NCBI GenBank assembly: GCA_030433355.1
Contig: JAUIMG010000004.1
Coordinates: forward strand, 1 to 64,000
Length of the DNA: 64,000 nt
Direction of reading: 5' to 3'
Source of the DNA: Bacteroidia bacterium
GTDB lineage: Bacteria; Bacteroidota; Bacteroidia; Flavobacteriales_E; Vicingaceae
Every line of letters starts with the position of its first letter. The stretch's first letter is position 1. The notes beneath the pieces are model-generated. The model searched no databases. It was given only the letters and a program-made list of their open reading frames with translations, and had not been told where the DNA came from. The translations under genes were made by a program, and so were the position numbers. This document shows, piece after piece, positions 51,375-59,986 of the stretch.

Positions 51375-53717
51375 TTAAAAGTTAAAGTTGTAAGATACGG
51401 CAGGTACAAAGTTTCCAATTACAGAAAAGCGAATTGCTTCAGTTACTACCGGATCATCGGAGTTTTGCTCAAAGAAGATTGCAAATGGGTTTCTTCTACT
51501 GTAAACATTATATACGGAAAAAACCCATTCCCCTTTCCATCTTCTATTTTCATTTTTCTTTGGTGTTAGGGTTGCTGAAATATCTAATCTGTGATAGGCA
51601 GGTATTCTGTAGTTGTTTCTAGCATTATCTACATTATGCGGTAAAACAATACCTTGGATTTCGTAGCGGTTAGTTGGAAAAGTAGCCGGGGTTCCTGTGG
51701 AATAAACAAAGTTTGCTGAAAAGCTCCATTTCTCATTTAATTCATAGCTATTTACTACACTTAAGTTATGTAGTCTATCGAATCTATTAGGGTACCAATC
51801 ATCATTATTAATGCCATCAACTTGTCTCTCAGAACGAGATATGGTATAACTAACCCAACCTGTAAATTTTCCTTTATTCTTTTTTAGAAATAATTCTAAA
51901 CCTATTGCTCTGCCATCTCCCGTGAGTAAATCACCCTCTAATTGTTCATTGAAAAAAATATCTGCATTATCTATATAGTCAACTTGGTTTTGAAAATCTT
52001 TTGCAAATACTTCTGCAGAGGCCTCATACATATTGTTTTTGAAGTTTCTAAAGTAACCTACCGCAATTTGATCTGCAATTTGAGGCTCAATATTATTAGT
52101 ACTTGGTAACCATACATCTATAGGGGTAGATGCTACCGTATTAGAAATTAAATGCAAGTACTGACTCATTCTGTTGTAACTTGCTTTTAAAGAACTTACT
52201 TCATCTAATTCATACTTTATAGAAAGTCTTGGCTCAAAGTTATTATAGGATGTAATTCTTTCATTTTTGTCAAAGAATTCTTCACTTTCTAAAGGCTTTC
52301 TAATGCCAGGTGTTGTATCCCTATAGGTTTGTTTGACTCCTTCCCCTAAATAACTAAAATGAGACCATCTAATTCCATATAGTAAGGATGTTCTTGCACC
52401 AATTTTTTGTTCATTTTGTATGTATAAACCATTTTCCATGGCAAATTTTTCAGGTAAACTTATATCATTGGTTTGTCCATCACTGGCAAACTTCGCTTCG
52501 GCAGGTTTGAAGTCGTAATAAATAGACTGTCCACCAAAACGAATAGTATTTTTATTATTGAGGTAATAAGAAAAATCGGGTTTTACACTATAACTTACGA
52601 TAGAGGAGCTCCACTCAAAATCATCTTCATCGTCTCCCTCAACTCCAAAAGCATAGTCATAATCGCTATAATAACCGGTTAGGTTCATAAATAGCTTTTC
52701 ATTAAAGATATGATTCCATCTAAGGGTAGCTGTTGCATTACCCCAATTAAATAAGAATCCTGAGCCAAATACATCTCTACCAAAATAGCCAGATAAGAAG
52801 AATCTATTTTTTGAATTAAGTTCGTAGTTCACTTTAGCAGTAAGATCATAAAAGTAGAATTGACTACCTGAAAGATTATCATCTAAAAAAGGTTTTGCCA
52901 AAACATCTGCGTAGGACCTTCTTCCTGCAATTAGAAAAGATGCTTTGTCTTTTATAATGGGGCCTTCAAGAGAAAGTCTACTGAAAATTGCACCAACTCC
53001 ACCTGAGCCAGTAAACTCTTTTTTATTCCCTTCTTTCATTCTAATATCTAAAATAGAAGATAGACGGCCGCCATATTCAGGTGCAATACCACCTTTTATT
53101 AATTTTACATTTTTAACTGCATCTGGATTAAAGACAGAGAAGAAACCAAATAAATGAGAGGAATTATATACAGGAGCTTCATCTAGTAAGACTAGGTTTT
53201 GATCAATACCGCCTCCTCTCACATTAAAACCAGTACTTCCCTCTCCAACTGTGCTTACTCCCGGCAACAATAAAATTGACTTTACTACATCTGCTTCTCC
53301 CAATAGAGCTGGGATTTTTTTGATGGTTTTAGAATCAATTTTATTGACACTCATTTCTATACTGCTAATATTTTTATTGGCTGCTTCATCTGTTATTTCA
53401 ACAACTTCTAATTCATTTACAGTTTCTTTGAGCTCAATGTTTAACTCAACATTTTCGTTTAATTCAATTGTTTTTTTTATCTCTTGATAACCAATGTAGG
53501 TATAACTTACTTCATAGCTCCCTTCATTTAAGGTAAGGGAATAAAACCCATAAACATTACTACTTACTCCTGTATTTAAAGATCTAACAGCAATAGTGGC
53601 TCCAATAAGTTCTTCTCCAGTTTGGGCAGAGCGAACATAACCACTTATGGTATATTTATCTTGAGAATAGCTGCTAAATGTTAAAGCGAATAGAAAAAAG
53701 AGAAGGTTTGTTCTCAT
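51375..53717 (-). CDS. TonB-dependent outer-membrane receptor
   Basis: A 780-residue receptor: signal peptide of about 19 residues (ending SYSQ), carboxypeptidase-like regulatory domain (about 20-100, SGYVRSAQTGEELIGATIAV), plug (VVKSILLLPGVSTVGEGSTGFNVRGGG), and a beta-barrel ending in NFVPAVSYNFNF. It imports a ligand with TonB energy; the presence of an e(P4)-type phosphatase suggests a phosphorylated ligand, which is inference. The frame starts with TTG at 53735; ATG at 53717 gives the normal signal peptide. TATTTTTG on the minus strand (53733-53740) is a possible promoter -7 element. Confidence 0.92.
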   Translation of the reverse strand: MRTNLLFFLFALTFSSYSQDKYTISGYVRSAQTGEELIGATIAVRSLNTGVSSNVYGFYSLTLNEGSYEVSYTYIGYQEIKKTIELNENVELNIELKETVNELEVVEITDEAANKNISSIEMSVNKIDSKTIKKIPALLGEADVVKSILLLPGVSTVGEGSTGFNVRGGGIDQNLVLLDEAPVYNSSHLFGFFSVFNPDAVKNVKLIKGGIAPEYGGRLSSILDIRMKEGNKKEFTGSGGVGAIFSRLSLEGPIIKDKASFLIAGRRSYADVLAKPFLDDNLSGSQFYFYDLTAKVNYELNSKNRFFLSGYFGRDVFGSGFLFNWGNATATLRWNHIFNEKLFMNLTGYYSDYDYAFGVEGDDEDDFEWSSSIVSYSVKPDFSYYLNNKNTIRFGGQSIYYDFKPAEAKFASDGQTNDISLPEKFAMENGLYIQNEQKIGARTSLLYGIRWSHFSYLGEGVKQTYRDTTPGIRKPLESEEFFDKNERITSYNNFEPRLSIKYELDEVSSLKASYNRMSQYLHLISNTVASTPIDVWLPSTNNIEPQIADQIAVGYFRNFKNNMYEASAEVFAKDFQNQVDYIDNADIFFNEQLEGDLLTGDGRAIGLELFLKKNKGKFTGWVSYTISRSERQVDGINNDDWYPNRFDRLHNLSVVNSYELNEKWSFSANFVYSTGTPATFPTNRYEIQGIVLPHNVDNARNNYRIPAYHRLDISATLTPKKNENRRWKGEWVFSVYNVYSRRNPFAIFFEQNSDDPVVTEAIRFSVIGNFVPAVSYNFNF

Positions 53718-53820
53718 AGGTTTAGTTTGGCGCAAAAATATTTTTAAATACTCTATTTATTAGCCAATATCACAATTACAAACTTATTTTGTTTTAAACG
53801 GTAATATAATTGGATGAAAT

Positions 53821-54279
53821 TTATTTTAGTTTTCTATCCATTTGTCTTTGATGATCTTTTTCTTTTAGACTTTCTCTTTTATCGTATAGCTTTTTACCTT
53901 TTGCTAATGCTATTGATAGTTTTGCATAGCCGTTTTTACTGATATATAGTTTTAAAGGAATAATGGTTAAGCCTACATCCTTTTTTTTCTTCTTTAGTTT
54001 ATCTAGTTCTTGTTTATTTAGAAGTAGTTTTCTTACCCTTTTGGGATCATGATTGCTAAAACTTGCTTGCTCATAAGGCGAGATATCCATATTATAAATA
54101 AAAAGCTCTCCTTTTTTAAATCCACAATAGCCTTCTTTTATACTAGCCTGACCAAGTCGAATAGATTTAATTTCAGTCCCAACTAATTGAATACCGGCCT
54201 CCATTCTTTCAATAAATTCATATTCAAAGGAAGCTTTCTTATTTCGGATGTTAATTTCTTTATACTTTTTTTCAGCCAT
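53821..54279 (-). CDS. smpB: SsrA-binding protein SmpB
   Basis: A 152-residue protein that binds tmRNA and rescues stalled ribosomes: IRNKKASFEYEFIERMEAGI, VGTEIKSIRLGQASIKEGYC and LKLYISKNGYAKLSIALAKGKK are the family signatures, with a basic C-terminal tail. The frame opens with TTG at 54291, but ATG at 54279 (MAEKKYKEI) is the normal start. It overlaps the end of the exonuclease/GIY-YIG gene by 8 bases, so translation is coupled. The tmRNA itself is not in the window. Confidence 0.95.
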   Translation of the reverse strand: MAEKKYKEINIRNKKASFEYEFIERMEAGIQLVGTEIKSIRLGQASIKEGYCGFKKGELFIYNMDISPYEQASFSNHDPKRVRKLLLNKQELDKLKKKKKDVGLTIIPLKLYISKNGYAKLSIALAKGKKLYDKRESLKEKDHQRQMDRKLK

Positions 54280-55669
54280 TGGTTTTAGCAATATTCAAGT
54301 TGTCAAAGTAAGATATTTTAAAAGAGTTTTTAAGCATGGTAGCCTTTAATAAAGCAATTAAATCTTGGTCATCATAAGCATAGTTTAAATGTTTTTTTGC
54401 ATTCTCTAAAGATTCTATATTTATAAGCTTATCTATTACACCATAAGCCTTGAACCTTCCATCTTCTACTAAAATCATTGCTTTAGAATCTTCTGAACTT
54501 AATTCTTCTTCAATTAAATAAGAGGATTTAGCTTTTATAGATTCCTGAATTGCCAATTCTATTCTGCTATTGTATGATTCGAAATCTTCTAAACCTCCAC
54601 AAGCACCTTTACATTCATAGTCTTCCACATAGCAACAGGCGCCGTTTGTGTTTTGCAATCCAATTAGTTTAGGACATAATTCATATCTCAGTAAAATGTC
54701 TTTTAATAGAGATCTAATCTCTTCCGAATTATTGGAAGCAAAGATTGGTTTGTCAAATTTTCCACACTTGCCAATAGATAACCTTAAATAGTTATTTCTA
54801 TCATAATAGTTAAAGATGCCATAATTAAGGCTGTATCTCTTTAATGCTTTGTTGTACCTAGGCCAATTTTGCTTTATTTCTATTGCTTCTTGTATTTCTA
54901 AAAGAAGTTTGCTTGGAATTTCTTTGAAGTCAATAGAGTATACATTCTTTACAAAATGATATTTATTACTTGTGTTGGAATTACCCCCAAAATGACTTTT
55001 TACTCTAGACTTAATATTCTTAGCTTTTCCAATATATACAATTTTGTGGCTAGCATCCTTAAAATAATATAGTCCTTGTGTATTAGGTAAAGCCATAAAA
55101 TCGCTTTTATTCACATTAGGAGGAATTAAAGCTTCTAAGGATTGCGGCTTTAAAGATTTATCTATTATTCCACTGTTATCAACTTTGAGTAATTTTTTAA
55201 ACAATAGGGTAGTGGCCTTTGCGTCACCCGCTGCTCTATGTCTGTCTTGTAATGGAATTCCTTCGCTCTCGCATAATCTCCCAAGACTATAAGAGTATTT
55301 ACCTGGTAATATTTGTCTACTTAAACGAACAGTGCATAGTTTCTTTCTTTTAAAACTTAGTCCTATTCTATTGTATTCTGCCTTTAAAAATCCGTAGTCG
55401 AAATTGGCATTGTGAGCTACAAAAATGCAGTCTTTTGTTATAGCTTCAATTTGTTCAACGATATCTTTGAACATTGGAGCTTTTTCTACCATTTTATCAG
55501 ATATTCCTGTAAGTTTTGTAATGTTATATGGAATGTCCCTGCAAGGATTTACTAAGCTTTGGTATTCTTCAACTATTGCGTTACCATCGAATTTGTAAAT
55601 AGCGACTTCCGTAATTCTGCTATTCGTTGGACTTCCACCTGTAGTTTCTAAATCGACAATAGTATACAC
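54272..55669 (-). CDS. Fusion of DnaQ-type exonuclease and UvrC-like GIY-YIG nuclease
   Basis: A 465-residue fusion. The first 170 residues form a DEDDh 3'-5' exonuclease (VDLETTGGSPTNSRITEVA; FVAHNANFDYGFLKAEY; HRAAGDAKAT), the type seen in the Pol III epsilon subunit. Residues about 195-275 are a GIY-YIG nuclease domain (GLYYFKDASHKIVYIGKAKN, SRVKSHF) as in UvrC or Cho; the last 190 residues are unrecognised and hold several Cys (CCYVEDYECKGACGG). The layout suggests DNA repair. Start is GTG at 55669. It precedes smpB. Confidence 0.87.
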   Translation of the reverse strand: MYTIVDLETTGGSPTNSRITEVAIYKFDGNAIVEEYQSLVNPCRDIPYNITKLTGISDKMVEKAPMFKDIVEQIEAITKDCIFVAHNANFDYGFLKAEYNRIGLSFKRKKLCTVRLSRQILPGKYSYSLGRLCESEGIPLQDRHRAAGDAKATTLLFKKLLKVDNSGIIDKSLKPQSLEALIPPNVNKSDFMALPNTQGLYYFKDASHKIVYIGKAKNIKSRVKSHFGGNSNTSNKYHFVKNVYSIDFKEIPSKLLLEIQEAIEIKQNWPRYNKALKRYSLNYGIFNYYDRNNYLRLSIGKCGKFDKPIFASNNSEEIRSLLKDILLRYELCPKLIGLQNTNGACCYVEDYECKGACGGLEDFESYNSRIELAIQESIKAKSSYLIEEELSSEDSKAMILVEDGRFKAYGVIDKLINIESLENAKKHLNYAYDDQDLIALLKATMLKNSFKISYFDNLNIAKTNG

Positions 55670-55693
55670 CTTTCAAAGGTAAGTTTAAGCAAC

Positions 55694-55722
55694 AAAAAAA
55701 GCCACGCAATTGCGTGGCTTTT
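55694..55722 (-). terminator. Terminator of pckA
   Basis: GCCACGCAATTGCGTGGC (55701-55718) is a perfect 18-bp palindrome flanked by A and T runs. A pckA transcript ends at 55741, about 20 bases before the hairpin, but the hairpin lies on the downstream side of pckA on the minus strand, followed by seven T. It resembles the two GGTGCGC terminators at 1663 and 4672 in design. Confidence 0.8.
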
Positions 55723-55740
55723 AATAGAATAATTATTTAT

Positions 55741-57354
55741 TTATACTGCTTGACTCACTTTTGGAGCGGCAGACATAATTTCTTCATTTGCAAATTCTGC
55801 ATATTGTTTGAAATTATTTACAAATGATTCAGCTAATTTATTCGCTTTTTCATTGTATGCACTCTGATCTTCCCAAGTGTTTTTTGGGTTTAAGATTTCT
55901 TCAGGAACATTAGGACAATTGGTTGGCATCGCTAAGCCAAAGATTTCATGCTCCGCATAATTAACTCCATTTAATTCGCCATTTAAAGCAGCAGTAATCA
56001 TATCTCTGGTGTAGCTTAATTTTATTCTAGAACCAACTCCATATTCTCCACCAGACCATCCGGTATTGATTAACCAAACATTAACCTTGTTTTCACTCAT
56101 TTTCTTTCCAAGCATTTCTGCATATTTAGTTGGATGAAGAGGTAAGAATGGAGATCCAAAACATGCTGAAAATGCAGTTTGTGGTTCCGTAATCCCTGCT
56201 TCAGTACCTGCAACTTTAGCAGTATATCCTGAGATAAAATGGTACATTGCTTGACCTGGAGTTAACTTAGATATTGGAGGTAAAACTCCATATGCATCAC
56301 AAGTTAAAAAGAATATATTTTTAGGAGTAGCTCCTTTTAAACCTGGCTGAAGATTATCAATATGGTGTATAGGATAACTTACTCTGGTATTTTCTGTTTT
56401 TTCACTATCGTGATAATCTACTTCTGTAGTGCCATCTATGAAATTTATATTTTCCAATAAAGCACCAAACTTAATTGCATCATAAATCTGAGGCTCTTTT
56501 TCTTGGCTAAGGTCAATACACTTTGCATAACATCCTCCTTCAAAGTTGAAAACTGAATCATCGTCCCATCCATGTTCATCATCTCCAATTAATCTTCTAT
56601 TTGGATCTGAAGAAAGTGTTGTTTTTCCGGTACCTGAAAGTCCAAAGAATACAGCGGTATCTCCATCTTGTCCAACGTTAGCAGAACAATGCATGGATAG
56701 TACATTTTCTTGATGAGGAAGTATAAAGTTTAAAGCAGAGAAAATACCTTTTTTAATTTCCCCAGTATAACCAGTGCCACCAATCAATAGTATTTTTTTA
56801 GAAAAATTTAGGATGGCGAAATTGTGCTGCCTTGTGCCGTCCACTTCAGGTTCAGCTTTAAAACCAGGTGCACAAACTACATTCCACTCGGCATCAAAGT
56901 TTTCAATCTCTTCTCCCGTAGGACGAATAAACATGTTGTATGCGAACAGATTTGAGTAAGGGAATTCAGAAATTACTCTTAAACTCATTCTATATTTTGG
57001 AGAAGAACAAGCGAATGCATCTCTTACATACACTTCCTTGCCTGATAAGTAAGAAGTAACACGATTGTATAATCTGTCGAATTTATTTGCATCAAATTTG
57101 ATGTTTACATTTCCCCACCAAACAGCATCTCTGGTGATTTCATCTTCTACAATAAAACGATCTTTTGGAGATCTACCTGTAAATTCGCCTGTGTCGATTG
57201 CTAAAGCTCCGGTGCTACTAAGCACTCCTTCGCCACGGATAATAGTATCTTCAATTAATTGAGCAGGTTCAAGGTTCCAGTAAGCTGCGGAAACATTATC
57301 TAAACCTAAATTAGAAATAGAAGCATTAGTTGCTTTCTTCCCATATTCATTCAT
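55741..57354 (-). CDS. pckA: Phosphoenolpyruvate carboxykinase (ATP)
   Basis: A 537-residue enzyme that converts oxaloacetate and ATP to phosphoenolpyruvate, CO2 and ADP at the entry to gluconeogenesis. Visible are the substrate-binding TGRSPKDRF, the kinase-1a P-loop GLSGTGKTTLS, the metal-site IGDDEHGWDDDS and FNFEGGCYAKCIDLS. Length is normal for the ATP type. ATG at 57354. It is monocistronic with its own terminator, and TACTTTTG on the minus strand (57427-57434) is a possible promoter. Confidence 0.95.
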   Translation of the reverse strand: MNEYGKKATNASISNLGLDNVSAAYWNLEPAQLIEDTIIRGEGVLSSTGALAIDTGEFTGRSPKDRFIVEDEITRDAVWWGNVNIKFDANKFDRLYNRVTSYLSGKEVYVRDAFACSSPKYRMSLRVISEFPYSNLFAYNMFIRPTGEEIENFDAEWNVVCAPGFKAEPEVDGTRQHNFAILNFSKKILLIGGTGYTGEIKKGIFSALNFILPHQENVLSMHCSANVGQDGDTAVFFGLSGTGKTTLSSDPNRRLIGDDEHGWDDDSVFNFEGGCYAKCIDLSQEKEPQIYDAIKFGALLENINFIDGTTEVDYHDSEKTENTRVSYPIHHIDNLQPGLKGATPKNIFFLTCDAYGVLPPISKLTPGQAMYHFISGYTAKVAGTEAGITEPQTAFSACFGSPFLPLHPTKYAEMLGKKMSENKVNVWLINTGWSGGEYGVGSRIKLSYTRDMITAALNGELNGVNYAEHEIFGLAMPTNCPNVPEEILNPKNTWEDQSAYNEKANKLAESFVNNFKQYAEFANEEIMSAAPKVSQAV

Positions 57355-57426
57355 AAAGTTTGTTTTTGATTATCTTTCGAAATAGCGAGTTTATATTTCT
57401 ATCGATTATTTAAAATATTCTTAATA

Positions 57427-57434
57427 CAAAAGTA
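57427..57434 (-). promoter_or_regulatory. Candidate -7 element of pckA
   Basis: TACTTTTG on the minus strand lies about 73 bases before the ATG of pckA and matches TAnnTTTG. No good -33 TTTG is found, so confidence is low. Confidence 0.4.
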
Positions 57435-57530
57435 ACAGCCTTTTTAGACATAGGGTTTTGGATAAGTGGTTTTTTTCAACAAAATAATTTAGTTTTCAAA
57501 ATTATTTATTCGGCATTTTTGTCTTTAGTA

Positions 57531-57557
57531 TTGATAAGAATATTTAAGATAGTTTTG
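57531..57557 (+). promoter_or_regulatory. Candidate promoter of the surface-polysaccharide cluster
   Basis: TTG (57531-57533), 16-base spacer, TAGTTTTG (57550-57557), 25 bases before the ATG at 57583. The -7 match is full; the spacer is short compared with 19-20 bases. Confidence 0.45.
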
Positions 57558-57582
57558 CTGTATTCCTTACAGATTAAAATAA

Positions 57583-59064
57583 ATGAGTAGTATAAAGAAC
57601 AGAGTTTCTTTTATTGGGATAGGTCAATTGCTAAATGCGCTTGTAAATATTTTATTACTTCCTTATTTAGCCCGCACCCTAGAAGTTGATGTATATGGTA
57701 CCTATGGACAAGTACTCTTAGTTTGTGGTGTTTTCCAAGCTATTTTTGCTTTTGGCTTTTCAAAATTGATTTATAATTACTTAAATGATAAATCAGATAA
57801 ATCAAAAGAAAGCTTAGTAACCAATACTATTATAAGTTGTTTCCTCTTATCGATCCTAGGTATTGCCATTTTGTATTTTGGAACAGAATTGATTGCAAGT
57901 AAAATGAAGAATATGAGGTTAGCATATTTACTTTCTATTTATTCATTAAGTATTTTGTTTAATCTATTATCTGAAATTATTTTCAGCATTTTAAATCACT
58001 TTCATAAAGTCAAAGATATTGCCCTGATAGGGGTAATTGTTAATCTATTCAGAGTTGGAATTTTGATTATGCTTATTCAATTTGGTTTTGGATTAGAGAA
58101 TATCTTTATTGGTTTAATAATTGTCTCTTCAATCCAATTTATAATTCTTTGGATAAGAAGCCCTATTCCTCTTTTTGACGGCAAAATTGAATTAAATACA
58201 ATGGGTGTTATTATTTCTAAAGGTCTTCCCTTAAGCATGTCAGGCATTACAACCATTTTGTTAGTTCAAACAGACGGCATAATGATTAGCTCTTTAATTG
58301 ATACTAGTGCATATGCTATTTATAGAATGGGGGCAATACCGATACCATTTTTATTTATTATTTACAGTTCAGTTATTACGATTACTATGACTGATGTTAC
58401 GAAATACTTTCATCAAGGAAAATTTGATGAAATTCTAAGTCTCAAAAAGAAATGGAGTTTTAGTGTAGCAATTTTAATTTATCCTACTTTAATTTTCATT
58501 CTTGTCTTTGCTAAAGAAATATTATCAATCTATCTTGGCCCAAAATACAGCGGAAGTTTATGGATATTTATTATTTATAATTTTATTCTATTCTTGAGAA
58601 TAACAGATTACAGGGATATCTTGATTGCATCCGGAAAAACAAAGAGTATCTTAATAACTGACCTAGTTGTTTTTTTATTTAATCTTCTTATGAATTATTT
58701 TCTAATCATTAAGATGGGTGCGGTTGGAGCTGTAATAGCCTCCATTATTTCTTATTATTCTTTAGCATTTATGCTTCAAATACAGGCTGCAAAAACCATC
58801 AATGCACGATTACGAGATTTTTTTGAATTTGGAAAATTGTTTAAAGTTATTGGAGTTTCAGTATCTGTAGCTTTTCTAGCTTATATTTTATTCTTTTCTT
58901 TAGGCTCCTCTAACTTTTTATTATTCTTCATTTCCTTACTATATATTGTTCTTGTTTATTTTGCTTTAATCAAATTGAAAATTGTTTCTATTGAACAGTT
59001 ATTAACTTTTACGAGTCAACATAAGATATTATTTCCCCTAAAATTTATTTTGAGTAAAGTATGA
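57583..59064 (+). CDS. Oligosaccharide flippase (Wzx-like)
   Basis: A 493-residue membrane protein of the polysaccharide biosynthesis / MOP superfamily with about fourteen helices. The N-terminus (IGIGQLLNALVNILLLPYLARTLEVDVYG) and ILVFAKEILSIYLGPKYSGS are typical of Wzx flippases, which move lipid-linked oligosaccharide units across the inner membrane. It begins the plus-strand part of the glycan cluster. Its stop overlaps the sulfotransferase ATG by 4 bases. Confidence 0.88.
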   Translation: MSSIKNRVSFIGIGQLLNALVNILLLPYLARTLEVDVYGTYGQVLLVCGVFQAIFAFGFSKLIYNYLNDKSDKSKESLVTNTIISCFLLSILGIAILYFGTELIASKMKNMRLAYLLSIYSLSILFNLLSEIIFSILNHFHKVKDIALIGVIVNLFRVGILIMLIQFGFGLENIFIGLIIVSSIQFIILWIRSPIPLFDGKIELNTMGVIISKGLPLSMSGITTILLVQTDGIMISSLIDTSAYAIYRMGAIPIPFLFIIYSSVITITMTDVTKYFHQGKFDEILSLKKKWSFSVAILIYPTLIFILVFAKEILSIYLGPKYSGSLWIFIIYNFILFLRITDYRDILIASGKTKSILITDLVVFLFNLLMNYFLIIKMGAVGAVIASIISYYSLAFMLQIQAAKTINARLRDFFEFGKLFKVIGVSVSVAFLAYILFFSLGSSNFLLFFISLLYIVLVYFALIKLKIVSIEQLLTFTSQHKILFPLKFILSKV

Positions 59065-59984
59065 CTATTAAACCTAAATATATTTTCATAGGAGGGGCAG
59101 GTCGCTCAGGTACTACTTTAGTTCAAAAGATACTTCTAGGACATCCTCAAGTGGGTGGAGGACCGGAATTGTATTTTACCAAACCAATTTTTGAATTATT
59201 AGATAGAATGCTTAAAAATCATTCCTCTAATTGCTTCCATCCTTCAATAAAAAAAATGGATTTGGAAAGAATGATAAGGCAACTTTATGATGGTCTTTTA
59301 AAAGCCCATGGAGATGAAAATACTGAATATATCTCAGAAAAAACTCCAAGCAATATACATGTTGCAGAAATTTTACTCAACAGCTATCCTGATTCTTTAT
59401 TTATTAATGTATACAGAGATGGGAGAGCAGTTCTTAATTCTCATTTTAATGTTAAAAAAAGAGGAAGGACAAATGGAAAAAATTTAACTGAAATTGGATT
59501 AGTAAAAACATCTGTTTATTGGAACAGATGCATAAAGGAAGGTCTTACGGTAGCTAATAAATTTCCTGGAAGGGTTATTAATATTTCTTATGAACAATTG
59601 ATTCAAAATCCAGAGGAAGTGCTAACTAATTTGTTCCTAAAACTCAAATTATCAAGTTATTCCGAGATGCTAAATCCTGAAAATATTCAACTCAAGGAAG
59701 GAGAGAGTAAACCGCATATTAATAACATATGGTACACTGAAGAAATGTATTCAAATAGCTTTGATACTTCTAAGCTATTATCTTGGAAGAAAGAGATGAA
59801 TATCCTTCGTCAATATATTGCAACATCTATTATGTATAAGCAGTTAATTGATCTTGGATTTGAATTAAAATCAGCACATCAATTTGGTAATTCGATATTT
59901 ACTTTTTTTTACAATTGGAAGTCAATAGTCAAATCTTGGAGAATATTGTATCCTCTGCTATACATTAAAAGAAGATTTTTATAG
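59061..59984 (+). CDS. Sulfotransferase
   Basis: A 307-residue sulfotransferase of the PAPS-dependent type: 5'-phosphosulfate loop GGAGRSGTTLVQ (about 11-22) and a 3'-phosphate-binding segment NVYRDGRAVLNSH. It would transfer sulfate from PAPS to a sugar or lipid; the adjacent flippase and glycosyltransferase point to a glycan. ATG overlaps the flippase stop by 4 bases; the asnB start is 2 bases after its stop. Confidence 0.87.
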   Translation: MTIKPKYIFIGGAGRSGTTLVQKILLGHPQVGGGPELYFTKPIFELLDRMLKNHSSNCFHPSIKKMDLERMIRQLYDGLLKAHGDENTEYISEKTPSNIHVAEILLNSYPDSLFINVYRDGRAVLNSHFNVKKRGRTNGKNLTEIGLVKTSVYWNRCIKEGLTVANKFPGRVINISYEQLIQNPEEVLTNLFLKLKLSSYSEMLNPENIQLKEGESKPHINNIWYTEEMYSNSFDTSKLLSWKKEMNILRQYIATSIMYKQLIDLGFELKSAHQFGNSIFTFFYNWKSIVKSWRILYPLLYIKRRFL

Positions 59985-59986
59985 GT

